Of a DNA stretch of 64,000 nucleotides, positions 1-8,815 are shown one piece after another. This DNA is from DASVTR01 sp036387475 (GTDB lineage Bacteria; Acidobacteriota; Blastocatellia; Pyrinomonadales; Pyrinomonadaceae), in contig DASVTR010000012.1 of the NCBI GenBank assembly GCA_036387475.1, positions 186,001 to 250,000 of the forward strand. Reading direction: 5' to 3'. A program made the translations under genes and the position numbers. Below the pieces are notes generated by a model, which was given only the letters and a program-made list of their open reading frames with translations, searched no databases and was not told where the DNA came from. Numbering within the stretch: position 1 is the stretch's first letter; every line of letters begins with the position of its first letter.

Positions 1-1073
1 AGTGGGCCGCCCGTAAGCGACTGCTCGCGCAGAGCAAAGCCGCTCCATTCCGCCAACCCCTGCGAAATCCAGGCGTCGTCGAAAGACTTCAAGCCGACAG
101 TCTGACCCCACCACTGATAGGCGACTTCGCGTTGCAGCCTATCTTCGGGCGCGGGACGCGAGGGGTCGAAAAGCTTCGCGGCGAGAAACTCCATTCCGGG
201 TGCGCTGTAGGCGTCAAGGCTCTCGTCGTCAATCTGCGCGACGACGAATTTCGTGCCGAAGGCTGGCTGGCCGTATTGCTTCGTGTAAAACTGCAAAGCG
301 TTACCCATCAACTCTGCATAATTCTCAACGCGGCCTTCGCTGCCGGGCTTGGCGTAAAACTGTATCTCGTAGTTGCCGAAGCGCAGAGACCTGATGATGT
401 AAGGGCCAGCGGCGATGTTGCCGATGAGCGCGGGCTGCTTGTAGACGAAACGAAAGCGCGTCGCATTGTCTTTGGCAATCACCTGCGGCGCAACTACTTC
501 GTCGCTGTAGCCAGCCACCTGCGTGCCCGTCGGAACTGTGACACCGATTTCGCCCGTCGCGCGGTCAGCAGCATAATCGTGGAACGGAAACCAACGCGCG
601 GCATACATCAGGTATGAGCCTTCCGTGCCGACATAAGCCAGCCGCCTCGTCGCCAACGGCCCGCCTTCTGGCGATTGCAGCGCGCCGCTCCAGCGAAAGC
701 GCAAGGTCACAGGCTGATTCGCCGGAAGCACTTCTCCGAGGTCAATCCGCACGCTCGGCCCTAAATCGCCGACGCCCACAGAGTCCTGCACAAAGTTCGT
801 CAAGGGCTTGCCCTTCAACTCAATGCCGTCCACCTTGAGCGAGCCGTTTAGTTCAAAGACGACGGAGCGCGTTGCATCAAGCGGCGTGAACGTTATGTCT
901 GCGGCAGCACGCAGCATGTGCTCTGCGGGAAAAAGCTGAGCTTCAATACGGTAGTTGGTCACGTCGAAGCGTGCGCGTCCCGCCTGCTGCGCAAGCGCCG
1001 TACTAACGAAGCAGAGAATCGCAAAGCCGAGCGCCGCGATTTTCAGGGAGATGCGGAATCTGTTTTTCATCAT
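1..1073 (-). CDS. M1-like secreted peptidase homologue, zinc site lost (C-terminus outside window)
   Basis: About 357 N-terminal residues are visible; the gene continues past the window start. An N-terminal signal peptide ends near an A-Q site (STALAQQ). The following beta-rich region (DVTNYRIEAQLFP) is typical of the N-terminal domain of M1 aminopeptidases, and PGMEFLA resembles the GxMEN loop. The segment that should carry the HExxH zinc motif reads REVAYQWWGQ at 102-131, so both histidines are replaced; the third ligand region survives as QGLAEW. The fold is therefore M1-like, but metallopeptidase activity is unlikely. Start chosen at the first of two adjacent ATG codons after the signal-peptide frame opens. 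Role unknown; a non-catalytic envelope protein is an inference. Confidence 0.75.
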   Translation of the reverse strand, partial: MMKNRFRISLKIAALGFAILCFVSTALAQQAGRARFDVTNYRIEAQLFPAEHMLRAAADITFTPLDATRSVVFELNGSLKVDGIELKGKPLTNFVQDSVGVGDLGPSVRIDLGEVLPANQPVTLRFRWSGALQSPEGGPLATRRLAYVGTEGSYLMYAARWFPFHDYAADRATGEIGVTVPTGTQVAGYSDEVVAPQVIAKDNATRFRFVYKQPALIGNIAAGPYIIRSLRFGNYEIQFYAKPGSEGRVENYAELMGNALQFYTKQYGQPAFGTKFVVAQIDDESLDAYSAPGMEFLAAKLFDPSRPAPEDRLQREVAYQWWGQTVGLKSFDDAWISQGLAEWSGFALREQSLTGGP

Positions 1074-1309
1074 CGAACTCTTTTGGCAGAAATAGTTAAT
1101 TCGGGTTAATTGGTTTTTGATTATACACGCAGCCGCCCAACAGTCTCCACGACCGAAGACGCAAGTGAAGCCTAAGCGACCGCGCCGGAGCGGGTCGCCA
1201 CCTCTCGAAAGACTGTTTTTTACGGTGTCCGAGACCGAGCGAGAAATATCTCCTAAAAGCTTCCTGTGCGGTCGGGTTTTTGATGTTTGAGGGGGCGGGG
1301 CGGTTGCAA
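1074..1309. other. intergenic gap, nothing recognised
   Basis: Together with the adjoining repeat this is a gap of about 370 bases between two minus-strand genes. The first half contains the presumed promoter and leader of the M1-like gene, but I see no clear -35/-10 pair, RNA gene or ORF worth calling. Confidence 0.4.
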
Positions 1310-1446
1310 ATAAAGGTAAAAGTAAAAAGGTAAAAGGTAAAAGTGAAGAAGAGACACGGAGAGTGGGAGACGCGGCGACGCGGCGAGAAAAACTGCCGTC
1401 GTCCTGCTTTTTCACTGCGTCGCCGCGTCGCCGTGTCCCTTTTGCC
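1310..1446. repeat. intergenic palindromic repeat, family B copy 1
   Basis: A purine-rich run with the unit GGTAAAA repeated is followed by an imperfect inverted repeat: GACGCGGCGACGCGG on the left, CGTCGCCGCGTCGCCGTGTC on the right. The same order of blocks occurs at 6060-6215, so this is a dispersed element. It abuts the stop codon of the downstream minus-strand TPR gene. Confidence 0.7.
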
Positions 1447-1447
1447 T

Positions 1448-4108
1448 TTATTTGACGATGACCGTGAGCTTCTTCGTGCCGCAGGGGGATTTGAAGATGA
1501 CTGTGTACGTGCCGGTGCGTTTGCTGACGGAGGTAATAGAATAGTTGTAGACGCCGCTCTCGATGTTGGTTTTCGTCTCTGAGAAGACGGCGATGTCGGC
1601 CCAGTTGGGCGTGCTGGCCGTTATGCTGGCCGCGCCGCCTGCGCCGTTGAAGCTGACGGGGATGATGATTGAGCCGCCGTTGTTGCGGAGCGTCAAAGGC
1701 TCTTCGCTGAGGTTGAAGATGCACTCGTCGCTGCCAGCAGCCTTCTCCGCAGGGCGCTCTGTTGTTCGTGGCCGTTGGCTGGGAGCCGTGTCGGGCGTGG
1801 GCGTGGGCTGCGGTTCGGCAGCAGTAGGCTGCGGGTCGCTTGTTGTTGTTGGCTGAGGTTCTGTTGCAGCGGGCCGGGGTTCTCCTGTTGCTGGCTGCGA
1901 CGTTGTGTCAGAGGGCTGCTCACGGGCGCTCGCTTCGGCGGGCGTCGGCTCAGGCGTTGGCTGAGATGTCGCGGGAGTAGGCGCGGGCGTTACAGTTCCG
2001 ACCGGAGCGGCTTCGGGAGTATTACGTGCAGTGGCCGTTGTTTCGGCGACGGGCGTGTCGGGTGTCGCCGCCGGAGTCGTTGTCGGAGTCGTATTCAGCG
2101 CGGTCGTGACCGGAGCGGCAGCGCCGAGCCTGGCCTCTAAGCCTTCCAGTGAGCCGTTGACTTTGCGGTAGAGACCTTCGATGACGGCGCGACGAACGGG
2201 GTCTGGCGCGTTGCGGTCATAGCTTCGCAAGTACGCTGCCAGCGCCTCCTGCTGGTTGCCGCTGGCAAAGTGTGCTTCGCCCAGATGCCACTGGGCCGCG
2301 CGCCAGTAGGCGGAGTTTTCCGGCAACACGCCGATGGCGCGACGCAGGCGGACGACAGCTTCCGCCGCTTTGTCCTGATTATAGAGAGCCACGCCCGCGA
2401 GGTCTTCTATGCGCCCGCGAAGAATGCTTGAGAGAACATTGCGCGGCACATCCGGCACGGCCAGACTCCCGCCGTAGTTGATGGCACGCGCGCGCGCATC
2501 AGTTAATTCGTCGGCCATCACGGCGACAGTAGCGGCGGGCACATCGAGCGCTTCTTCAAGGCCGCTCTTGGCCGCCTCGCTTAAGTCTAGCGCCGCCTGC
2601 CATCCAACTCTACGCTGTAGCAGGCGGCTCGCAGCGTACAATTGCCTGTAAAGACGCATCGCATCCTGCCCCGCAGTCCATTCACGCGCGGCGCTCGTGG
2701 CCTCAGCTTCTTTGAGCGCCGCACGACCTCCCGCAGGATTCAGAGCGCTGCGAAAAGCGAGCAGCGCTTTGAGCAGCCGCGCGTTCTCTTCCGTGTCGGC
2801 GACCGCCGGTTGAAAGATTCCGGCGCGGCGCTCCGGCGCGAGCAGTTCGATAAAGCTCGCGGCGCGCGCCAGCGTGCGACCCGCCAGTAGCGTTTCCAAT
2901 TGATCGCCCTTGAGAGTGAACGTCCCCGAAAGAGTGTTTGCGGCTTCTTCGTAAAGCCCTGCGGCGGCAAGCGCGCTGGCGAGTTCGTATTCAAGTGTGG
3001 GGAAACGCCCGTACTGGCGCGCGAACCGGAGCGCTTGCTCTGCATCGAGCGGGCGCTTCTGCGCAACCAGCGCTCGCGCCAGCGCGATGTGTGCCCATGT
3101 ATAACGCGGCTCGATTTCGACGGCGCGCTGGGCCAACTCAAGCGCACGAGCGCCGTCCTTATGCGCCGCATACCAGTAGGCCGCGCCCGTCAGCAGCGAT
3201 AGATTACGCGGCTCCTCCTTCAACGCCGCTTCCAACTCGCGCTCGGCTTCATCTTTTCTACCAAGGTCAAAGAGCGAAAGCACGATGCCGGAGCGCGCGA
3301 GCTTGTCTCCCGGCTCGGCTTGCAGCAACTCGCGATAGAGCGTGAGCGCTGCTTCCGCTTTGCCGGTTGCCCGACGCAAGTCTGCGAGGCTGCGGCGAGA
3401 GCGCCCTGATTTCGCATCGAGTTCGAGCGCACGCGCGTAAGCCGTCATTGCATCATCGAGTTTGAGCGCGATGTGCCTGGCAGCGCCGAGAGCCTGATGA
3501 GCCGCAGGCATTTCCGGCGCGAGCTTAATGACCATCGACGCCACACGCGCCGCTTCATCTGCCTCTTCGACGTTGAGATAAAAGCCTACAAGTGTGAGCA
3601 GGCGTTGCGGATTATCCTTGACTCTCTCTTCGATGAGCCGCGCTATCTCAAGCGCCGCCGCGCGCTCATTGCGTAAGTACAAATTGAGCGGAATCCTTGC
3701 CAGCACGTCTGCAAATAGTTTGTCTGAGAGGCTGGCGCGGCTTTCCGCAACAGAGCGGCGAAACTGCTCTATCCCGCCCGCAGCATCGCCCGCCCTCAAT
3801 TTCTCTTCGCCGAGCGCGGCATGGGCGCTGACAATCAATTCCTGCGCGCGCGTCTTTAAGGCCGAGAGCGGATTGGCTTCGATGAAAGCCTTGAGCTTCG
3901 CGATGCGCTCCGGCGGCGGCAATTCCGTGATTGCTTTCAACTCGGCTCTTAAAGGGTCGTTGCCGGAAGTATCGTTTGTCGTCTGCGCCGCAGGTTCAGT
4001 GCTCTGCACAGTCCCGGCGGGACGCTCCTGTGCTCGCACAACGCACGGCCAGATAATCGCCAGCACTAACAACAAAGAGAATGTCGAAATGTAGATTGCT
4101 TTTTTCAT
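1448..4108 (-). CDS. secreted TPR-repeat protein with BACON-like C-terminal domain
   Basis: The 886-residue product begins with a signal peptide (MKKAIYIS, hydrophobic core, VRAQ). From about residue 45 to 640 there are many TPR-like helical repeats with the A-x-x-x-Y/L-A-L pattern (for example AYARALELD and ALELAQRAVEIEP). A low-complexity Pro/Thr/Glu linker follows (about 650-790), then a roughly 90-residue beta domain with alternating hydrophobics and SVSKRTGTYTVIF, resembling BACON or Ig-like adhesion domains. Probably exported and involved in protein-protein contacts at the envelope. No catalytic motif was seen. No strong ribosome-binding site precedes the ATG; the start is chosen because it gives a complete signal peptide. 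Confidence 0.75.
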   Translation of the reverse strand: MKKAIYISTFSLLLVLAIIWPCVVRAQERPAGTVQSTEPAAQTTNDTSGNDPLRAELKAITELPPPERIAKLKAFIEANPLSALKTRAQELIVSAHAALGEEKLRAGDAAGGIEQFRRSVAESRASLSDKLFADVLARIPLNLYLRNERAAALEIARLIEERVKDNPQRLLTLVGFYLNVEEADEAARVASMVIKLAPEMPAAHQALGAARHIALKLDDAMTAYARALELDAKSGRSRRSLADLRRATGKAEAALTLYRELLQAEPGDKLARSGIVLSLFDLGRKDEAERELEAALKEEPRNLSLLTGAAYWYAAHKDGARALELAQRAVEIEPRYTWAHIALARALVAQKRPLDAEQALRFARQYGRFPTLEYELASALAAAGLYEEAANTLSGTFTLKGDQLETLLAGRTLARAASFIELLAPERRAGIFQPAVADTEENARLLKALLAFRSALNPAGGRAALKEAEATSAAREWTAGQDAMRLYRQLYAASRLLQRRVGWQAALDLSEAAKSGLEEALDVPAATVAVMADELTDARARAINYGGSLAVPDVPRNVLSSILRGRIEDLAGVALYNQDKAAEAVVRLRRAIGVLPENSAYWRAAQWHLGEAHFASGNQQEALAAYLRSYDRNAPDPVRRAVIEGLYRKVNGSLEGLEARLGAAAPVTTALNTTPTTTPAATPDTPVAETTATARNTPEAAPVGTVTPAPTPATSQPTPEPTPAEASAREQPSDTTSQPATGEPRPAATEPQPTTTSDPQPTAAEPQPTPTPDTAPSQRPRTTERPAEKAAGSDECIFNLSEEPLTLRNNGGSIIIPVSFNGAGGAASITASTPNWADIAVFSETKTNIESGVYNYSITSVSKRTGTYTVIFKSPCGTKKLTVIVK

Positions 4109-4145
4109 TTGAAGAATCCGCTCGATGAGCTTTTAAGTAACGCTG

Positions 4146-5969
4146 CTACGGTTTTGCCCTGACTGATGTTGAGAGGGCTTCCGTGAGCACTCGTCCCGTC
4201 GCATTGCTGGGCGCTTGAACGCCGAGGATGAAAGCGAGCGTCGGGGCGATGTCGGCGGGCGTTGCAGCCTGTGCGTAGCGTCCGGGAAAGAGCGAGCGCC
4301 CCATGATGATTAAGGGAACGTGCGTGTCGTAAGAATAAGGCGAGCCGTGTGTGGCCGCGATTCCGGCTTCCAGATATTTGAAAGGCTCTGCCAGCAGGAT
4401 GACATCGCCGCTGCTGCGTGCGTTGAAGCCGTGCAGCACGCGACGCGCGATGGGGTCGTCGGGCGGAATCGCTGCCTGCTGTAGCTGCGTGCGCGTAAAG
4501 TAGCGGCTGATGCCTGCGACTTGCAGCGCCGCGTCGCCCGCCACGCGCTCTATCTCCTCGTTATTGATACGGTCGCGCCTGAGCGCGTCGTAGTTAAAAA
4601 AGATGTTGCCGTTTGAGAGAGAAAGAATGTAGTCGGCGGTCGAATCCTTGTCATTGTCCTTGCGGTCATAGCGCTGCCTGATAGCAAGCTTAACGGCGTC
4701 GAGCACCTGCGCGCTGGAGAGCCGCCCGCCGGGAAGGCCCATCGCCGTCGCGTGTTCCGGGATGGGCGCGACGCCGTGGTCGGCGGTAAAGGCGACGAGC
4801 GCATTGTGCAACCCCGTGCGGCTATCAACGAAATCGAGCAGCGCCGCAATCTGGCGGTCTGTCCGCAGCGTGATGTCCATTGCCTCCTGGCTGTACGGCC
4901 CATAGTAATGGCCCACGTAGTCGTTGGCCGAAAAGCTCAACGTCAGCACGTCCGTATCCGCATCCTGGCCCAGACCCTCGTTAATAATCGCCTGCTGCGC
5001 AAAGTCCAGCAGGAGTTCGTTTGAAAAAGGCGAAGCATCGAGCGGGAGATAAATCCCACCTGTCTCCGGCTGACCCTTAGCGATGGTATGCGGAAAGCTG
5101 ACAGCCGCGTCAGTAGCATTATTAAACTTCTCCCACACGGGTGCGTCCGCGCCCGCGCGCTTCAGATATTCGGCCTCGCTATCGAGCAGCCGCGTCCACT
5201 GCTTGCCCATGAAACTGTCAGCCTTGCGCGCCTGATTAAACGTTTGAACCCACGCGGGCAACTGCGTGAAGTAGTAGCTGGTCGAGACCATGTTGCCGGT
5301 CTGCGCGCTGAACCAGTAAGCTGCCGTCGCGTGACGCCCGGCGGGCAGGATAGCTCCGCGATCTTTAACGGAGATGCCGATGACCTTCGACCGATTATTC
5401 GTCGCAATGCGCAACTCGTCGCCGAGCGTTGATGCCATCAGGCGACGAGGAGTCGAGGCTCTCTCAACAGGGCCTCCGCCGAAGAGTTGATACGCAGGCT
5501 GGCCGGGTTTGTCATCCGGGTCTGAGACATTTGAAACCAGCCCCTTGGCCTTGCGGTCGTACCAATCGTTGGCGATGATGCCGTTTTCCGCAGGCCATGT
5601 GCCGGTCATCGTCGTCGCATGGCCCGGCGCTGTGTAGGTCGGCATGTGATCGTAGTTCGCTTCGGCCCAGGAAGCGCCCTCGCGCATCAGTCGCTTGAGA
5701 CCATTCTGGACGAAGAGATCGCCGAAGCGCTCAAGGTAATCGTAGCGAAACTGGTCAACGACGATGAGCAGGACAAGGCGCGGGCGCGACGTTGTGAGCG
5801 TCGCAGCGCTTATGGCTTGCGTCTGCCGTGCAGGCGGCGGCGTGGATGCCTGTTCGCGCGCGCGGCGCTGCTGCGAGGTCGCCGGGCTACCACTTAGCGA
5901 CAGGAAAACGATAATGAAGGAAAGCGTGAAAGCGACGGTTGAAAGTTTGAAACGGCGCGCAGGCATCAT
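4146..5969 (-). CDS. secreted alkaline phosphatase family protein (PafA-like)
   Basis: The 607-residue product has an N-terminal hydrophobic export signal. The alkaline phosphatase superfamily metal site is visible in order: VVDQFRYDYL (Asp ligand), YTAPGHATTMTG (the Thr nucleophile before A-P-G-H), SANDYVGHYYGP (Asp and His), TADHGVAPIPEH (Asp-His) and YDTHVPLI (His). NDWYDRK matches the region that holds the substrate Asn/Lys/Arg set in PafA-type phosphomonoesterases. It probably releases phosphate from organic phosphoesters in the periplasm. It lies 38 bp upstream of the TPR gene on the same strand, so the two may be co-transcribed. Substrate preference (mono- or diester) cannot be settled by reading. 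Confidence 0.85.
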   Translation of the reverse strand: MMPARRFKLSTVAFTLSFIIVFLSLSGSPATSQQRRAREQASTPPPARQTQAISAATLTTSRPRLVLLIVVDQFRYDYLERFGDLFVQNGLKRLMREGASWAEANYDHMPTYTAPGHATTMTGTWPAENGIIANDWYDRKAKGLVSNVSDPDDKPGQPAYQLFGGGPVERASTPRRLMASTLGDELRIATNNRSKVIGISVKDRGAILPAGRHATAAYWFSAQTGNMVSTSYYFTQLPAWVQTFNQARKADSFMGKQWTRLLDSEAEYLKRAGADAPVWEKFNNATDAAVSFPHTIAKGQPETGGIYLPLDASPFSNELLLDFAQQAIINEGLGQDADTDVLTLSFSANDYVGHYYGPYSQEAMDITLRTDRQIAALLDFVDSRTGLHNALVAFTADHGVAPIPEHATAMGLPGGRLSSAQVLDAVKLAIRQRYDRKDNDKDSTADYILSLSNGNIFFNYDALRRDRINNEEIERVAGDAALQVAGISRYFTRTQLQQAAIPPDDPIARRVLHGFNARSSGDVILLAEPFKYLEAGIAATHGSPYSYDTHVPLIIMGRSLFPGRYAQAATPADIAPTLAFILGVQAPSNATGRVLTEALSTSVRAKP

Positions 5970-6059
5970 GTTTGTGGAAGTATCCTCACGGTCGAGTTTA
6001 GTCGGGATAGACTCGCAAGCTCACGGGTGCTAAATCGTGCGGGCATGATAACATCAATA

Positions 6060-6215
6060 CAAAGACAAAAGGAAAAAGGTAAAAGGCGAAAGTGAAGAGA
6101 GACGCGCAGAGTGTGCGATTGGGGAGATGCGGCGAGAGAAACTGTTATCGTCTCGCTCTTTCAACGCGTCACCGCGTCGCAACGTCTTCGTGTCCCTTTT
6201 TCACTTTCTCCTTTC
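6060..6215. repeat. intergenic palindromic repeat, family B copy 2
   Basis: Shares with 1310-1446 the sequence of blocks GGTAAAAGG, AAAGTGAAGA, gAGAC..CaGAGTG, GCGGCGAGA, ACTG, TCGTCTCGCTCTTTCA, CGCGTCaCCGCGTCG and TGTCCCTTTT. It lies between divergent genes and runs to the ribosome-binding site of the following ORF, so any start codon upstream of 6229 would translate the repeat. Confidence 0.7.
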
Positions 6216-6228
6216 GAGGGATTTTCCG

Positions 6229-6753
6229 TTGAGCGAACTTGATGAAGCATGGGAGATGGCGTTGGCCGAGGCACAGCGGCGGGCGCGCGTCGCGGGGCGC
6301 GGCGACGTGGCGGAGTATCTGTCCTTGCGTGCCTCGAATGATTTGGCGCGCAGCGCGGGCCTTGACTGGCTGCTCTCCACCTTCACTGTCATGGCGGGCG
6401 AAGCCAATCGCGCCGGAGCAAGCGTTCAACTGACGCACGCGGACGCACACCGCTTTGCGGTCGGCAGCGCGACGATGGTCGGCACGCTCCTAACCTTGCG
6501 CGCGGGCGTGCGGCAACTCCTCGTTGAAGCGGGCTGGCCGCGAGAGCCGCGCGACGGGTTCGTGCGCGGCGGCGGCCTTGCCTGCGGCAACATCAAGCAC
6601 TTCGGCCTGCGCGGTGCGGATGAAGAACTGCTCCTCGTCCGTCGGGGCAGCGAAGCGCCGCAGTGGTTCGTCCTCGAACAGACGGGCGCTCGCTCGCCAT
6701 TAACCGAAGCACGAATGCGCCGCCACCTGGAAAAATTCATCGGCCCAAAATAG
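6229..6753 (+). CDS. conserved-looking hypothetical protein
   Basis: I do not recognise this 174-residue protein. It is predicted soluble, with an Ala/Arg-rich helical N-terminal half (ELDEAWEMALAEAQRRAR) and a C-terminal half containing GGGLACGNIKHFGLRG and a terminal RRHLEKFIGPK. The start is set at TTG 6229, preceded eight bases upstream by GAGGG. An upstream in-frame ATG at 6127 would put translated palindromic repeat at the N-terminus and is unlikely. It stands alone between the divergent phosphatase gene and a repeat. No signal peptide or membrane segment was seen. Confidence 0.55.
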   Translation: MSELDEAWEMALAEAQRRARVAGRGDVAEYLSLRASNDLARSAGLDWLLSTFTVMAGEANRAGASVQLTHADAHRFAVGSATMVGTLLTLRAGVRQLLVEAGWPREPRDGFVRGGGLACGNIKHFGLRGADEELLLVRRGSEAPQWFVLEQTGARSPLTEARMRRHLEKFIGPK

Positions 6754-6757
6754 AAAC

Positions 6758-6842
6758 GATGAAGTAGGAACGATGAACGATGAACTGTAAAGCAGTTTGT
6801 CTTTTATTCAGCGTTCATCGTTCATCGTTCATCGTTGCTTTT
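6758..6842. repeat. heptamer hairpin, family A (GAACGAT unit) copy 1
   Basis: GGAACGATGAACGATGAAC on the left and GTTCATCGTTCATCGTTCATCG on the right form a hairpin. The arms are tandem copies of the 7-bp unit GAACGAT and its complement, with a spacer containing GTAAAGCAGTTTGTC. It directly follows the stop of the gene at 6229. Near copies lie at 11793, 20663 and 27945. Confidence 0.8.
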
Positions 6843-7154
6843 GACGATATGCGATATGGCGTGCACGTTATCGTTGACAGCTTGAGGGGCGGCGAACGTC
6901 TATCTATCTCGCGTGCTTAGTCAACGAAAGCGCTGCTTTTCAAGGGCTTTTTACTATCTCTCGCCAATCAGCCCGCCAACGTGGAGCGCGGCACGGTGCT
7001 TGCCGTGAGCGCGTGCAGAAAAGACGCTCCCTATCTTATGAGTCTTCCCGGATGAAGCGTAAAAAAAATGGCAGACCGAACCCCCAACAACTTCCCATGC
7101 TGTGAGACGCTCGGTCGCCACCACCAAGAATTCCAGCGAGGAGTAAAAAAAGCA
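6843..7154. other. intergenic gap before small secreted protein
   Basis: About 310 bases without a gene. Presumably contains the promoter for the gene at 7155, but no convincing -35/-10 pair was identified. No tRNA-like or riboswitch-like fold was recognised. Confidence 0.35.
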
Positions 7155-7721
7155 ATGAATAACCGACGCACAATCTTGACAGTGATAGCAACCGCTCTCG
7201 TCGCGCTTTTCCTGCCCGTGCTCGTCTCAGCACAGGGCGTGTATGGCCCTTATGGACGACGGCGCGACAACGATTATGGACGTTACAACCAACGCAACCT
7301 GCGCGATGTAGCGAGACGCGTGCATGAGCGCAGCAAGGATTTCCAGCGGCATGTGGATGAGGCGCTCGACCGCAGCCGTTATGACGACACCCGCCGTGAA
7401 GACCGCATCAACGAAGTAGCCAGAGAATTCCGTAACGCTGCGAGCGATTTCAAAGATGAAGTTGGCGACGGGCGCAATCAGGCTGCAAACGAAGCGCAAA
7501 GACTCTTGCGGCTCGGTTCGCAGATTGACCGCTTCGTCTCTCGCGTCCGTCTGGATTCGCGTTCCGCTTCGGACTGGGCGCAGATTCGTCAGGACTTACG
7601 CATCATCTCGAACGCTTACAACTACAGCTACAACGACGGCTATTATGGCCGCGACGACGACTACCGCCGCAACGACCGCAATCGCCGCCGTAATGCTCCG
7701 TGGTGGCAGCGTATTCCTTAA
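7155..7721 (+). CDS. small secreted basic protein, function unknown
   Basis: 188 residues. A clear signal peptide (MNNRRTILTVIATALVALF, then LVSAQ) is followed by a strongly charged helical region rich in Arg, Asp and Asn (VARRVHERSKDFQRHVDEAL), and a Tyr/Asn/Asp/Arg-rich tail (YNDGYYGRDDDYRRNDRN). I do not recognise a named family; similar short exported proteins recur in this window (11947, 13280). Start chosen at the ATG that opens the signal peptide, not the in-frame ATG at 7068. A terminator hairpin follows at 7764. Confidence 0.65.
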   Translation: MNNRRTILTVIATALVALFLPVLVSAQGVYGPYGRRRDNDYGRYNQRNLRDVARRVHERSKDFQRHVDEALDRSRYDDTRREDRINEVAREFRNAASDFKDEVGDGRNQAANEAQRLLRLGSQIDRFVSRVRLDSRSASDWAQIRQDLRIISNAYNYSYNDGYYGRDDDYRRNDRNRRRNAPWWQRIP

Positions 7722-7763
7722 CCTCTCATGAGCGCGTCTCAATTCGGGCTGCGCGCTGAGGGT

Positions 7764-7820
7764 GAAAGCTCCGGCTCATGCTTCAACTGAAACTGAAGCG
7801 AGCCGGGGCTTTCGCTTTTT
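7764..7820 (+). terminator. rho-independent terminator
   Basis: GAAAGCTCCGGCTC / GAGCCGGGGCTTTC hairpin, with an inner GCTTCA / TGAAGC stem, followed by GCTTTTTC. It lies between the small secreted protein gene and rsmI on the same strand, so it should end the upstream transcript. Confidence 0.7.
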
Positions 7821-7846
7821 CGGCTGCCTGATGACAGAATACGTTT

Positions 7847-8695
7847 ATGACAGGCACGCTCTATCTGGTGGCGACGCCCATCGGCAATCTCGAAGACATC
7901 ACAGCGCGTGCGCTGCGCCTGCTCGCCGAGGTTGACGTAATCGCCTGCGAAGACACGCGTCACACGCGCACTCTGCTCAATCACTACGGCATCAAGACCA
8001 GAACGCTCAGCTACCACGAGCACAACGAGCGCGAGCGCGCAATTGAGTTGGGCGCGCTCCTTGAGAACGGCGCGAAAATCGCCGTCGTCTCAGATGCGGG
8101 CACGCCCGGCATCAACGATCCGGGCTTTCGTCTCATCAACGAAGCCATTAAGCGCGGAGCGGAGGTTGTGCCCGTGCCGGGTGCGACAGCGTTTGTCGCG
8201 GCGCTCGTCGCATCGGGCTTGCCGACCGACCAGTTTTTCTTCGGCGGCTTTCTGCCAGCGCGCACCACGCAGCGCCGCGCGCGTCTGGCAGAAGTCCGCA
8301 CGCTTCCATCAACCCTGATTTTTTACGAAGCGCCGCATCGCCTCGCACAATCGCTCGCAGACGCGCGCGAAATCCTGGGCGAAAGGCAGGCAGCCGTTGC
8401 GCGCGAGCTAACGAAGCTTCACGAAGAGATTGCGCGCGGTCGTTTGAGCGAGTTGGCCCAGCGTTTCGCGTCGGAGACGGCTGTGCGCGGCGAGATAGTA
8501 TTGTTAATAGACCGCGCCGTCATCGAAAGCGAAGCGGGCGATGCGGATTCACGCTTGAGCATCACTGCGCGCGTCGAGGCGCTCGAACGCGAAGGGCTTG
8601 ACGCCCGCGCTGCCCTCAAGCGGGTCGCGCGTGAAACCGGCCTCAACCGTGCGGAAGCCTATCGCCGCCTGACGGCAGAACGGAAAACAAAGTAA
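7847..8695 (+). CDS. rsmI: 16S rRNA (cytidine-1402-2'-O)-methyltransferase
   Basis: 282 residues, the usual length for RsmI. The N-terminus LYLVATPIGNLEDITARAL and the segment CEDTRHTRTLLNHYGI are family hallmarks. SDAGTPGINDPGF and VPVPGATAFVAALVASGLP match the SAM-binding tetrapyrrole-methylase fold, and GGFLPARTTQRRARL continues the pattern. The enzyme 2'-O-methylates C1402 in the decoding centre using S-adenosylmethionine. It lies alone between a terminator and a heptamer hairpin, so it is probably monocistronic. The C-terminal helical region (ALKRVARETGLNRAEAYRRL) is the usual winged-helix-like tail. Confidence 0.95.
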   Translation: MTGTLYLVATPIGNLEDITARALRLLAEVDVIACEDTRHTRTLLNHYGIKTRTLSYHEHNERERAIELGALLENGAKIAVVSDAGTPGINDPGFRLINEAIKRGAEVVPVPGATAFVAALVASGLPTDQFFFGGFLPARTTQRRARLAEVRTLPSTLIFYEAPHRLAQSLADAREILGERQAAVARELTKLHEEIARGRLSELAQRFASETAVRGEIVLLIDRAVIESEAGDADSRLSITARVEALEREGLDARAALKRVARETGLNRAEAYRRLTAERKTK

Positions 8696-8699
8696 TGCG

Positions 8700-8812
8700 T
8701 AAAAGCAGAATTCAGGAGACAGAATCCAGAATTCAGAATAAGCGGCTGCAACCATTCTGTTTTATTCTTTCTTTTCTTCTGACTCCTGACTTCTGACTCC
8801 TGACTCCTGCTT
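8700..8812. repeat. heptamer hairpin (GACTCCT unit)
   Basis: The right arm is GACTCCT-GACTTCT-GACTCCT-GACTCCT in strict 7-bp register. The left arm is the near complement, in units CAGAATT, CAGGAGA, CAGAATC, CAGAATT. It lies between rsmI and the next gene, four bases before that gene's ATG. Confidence 0.75.
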
Positions 8813-8815
8813 TTT

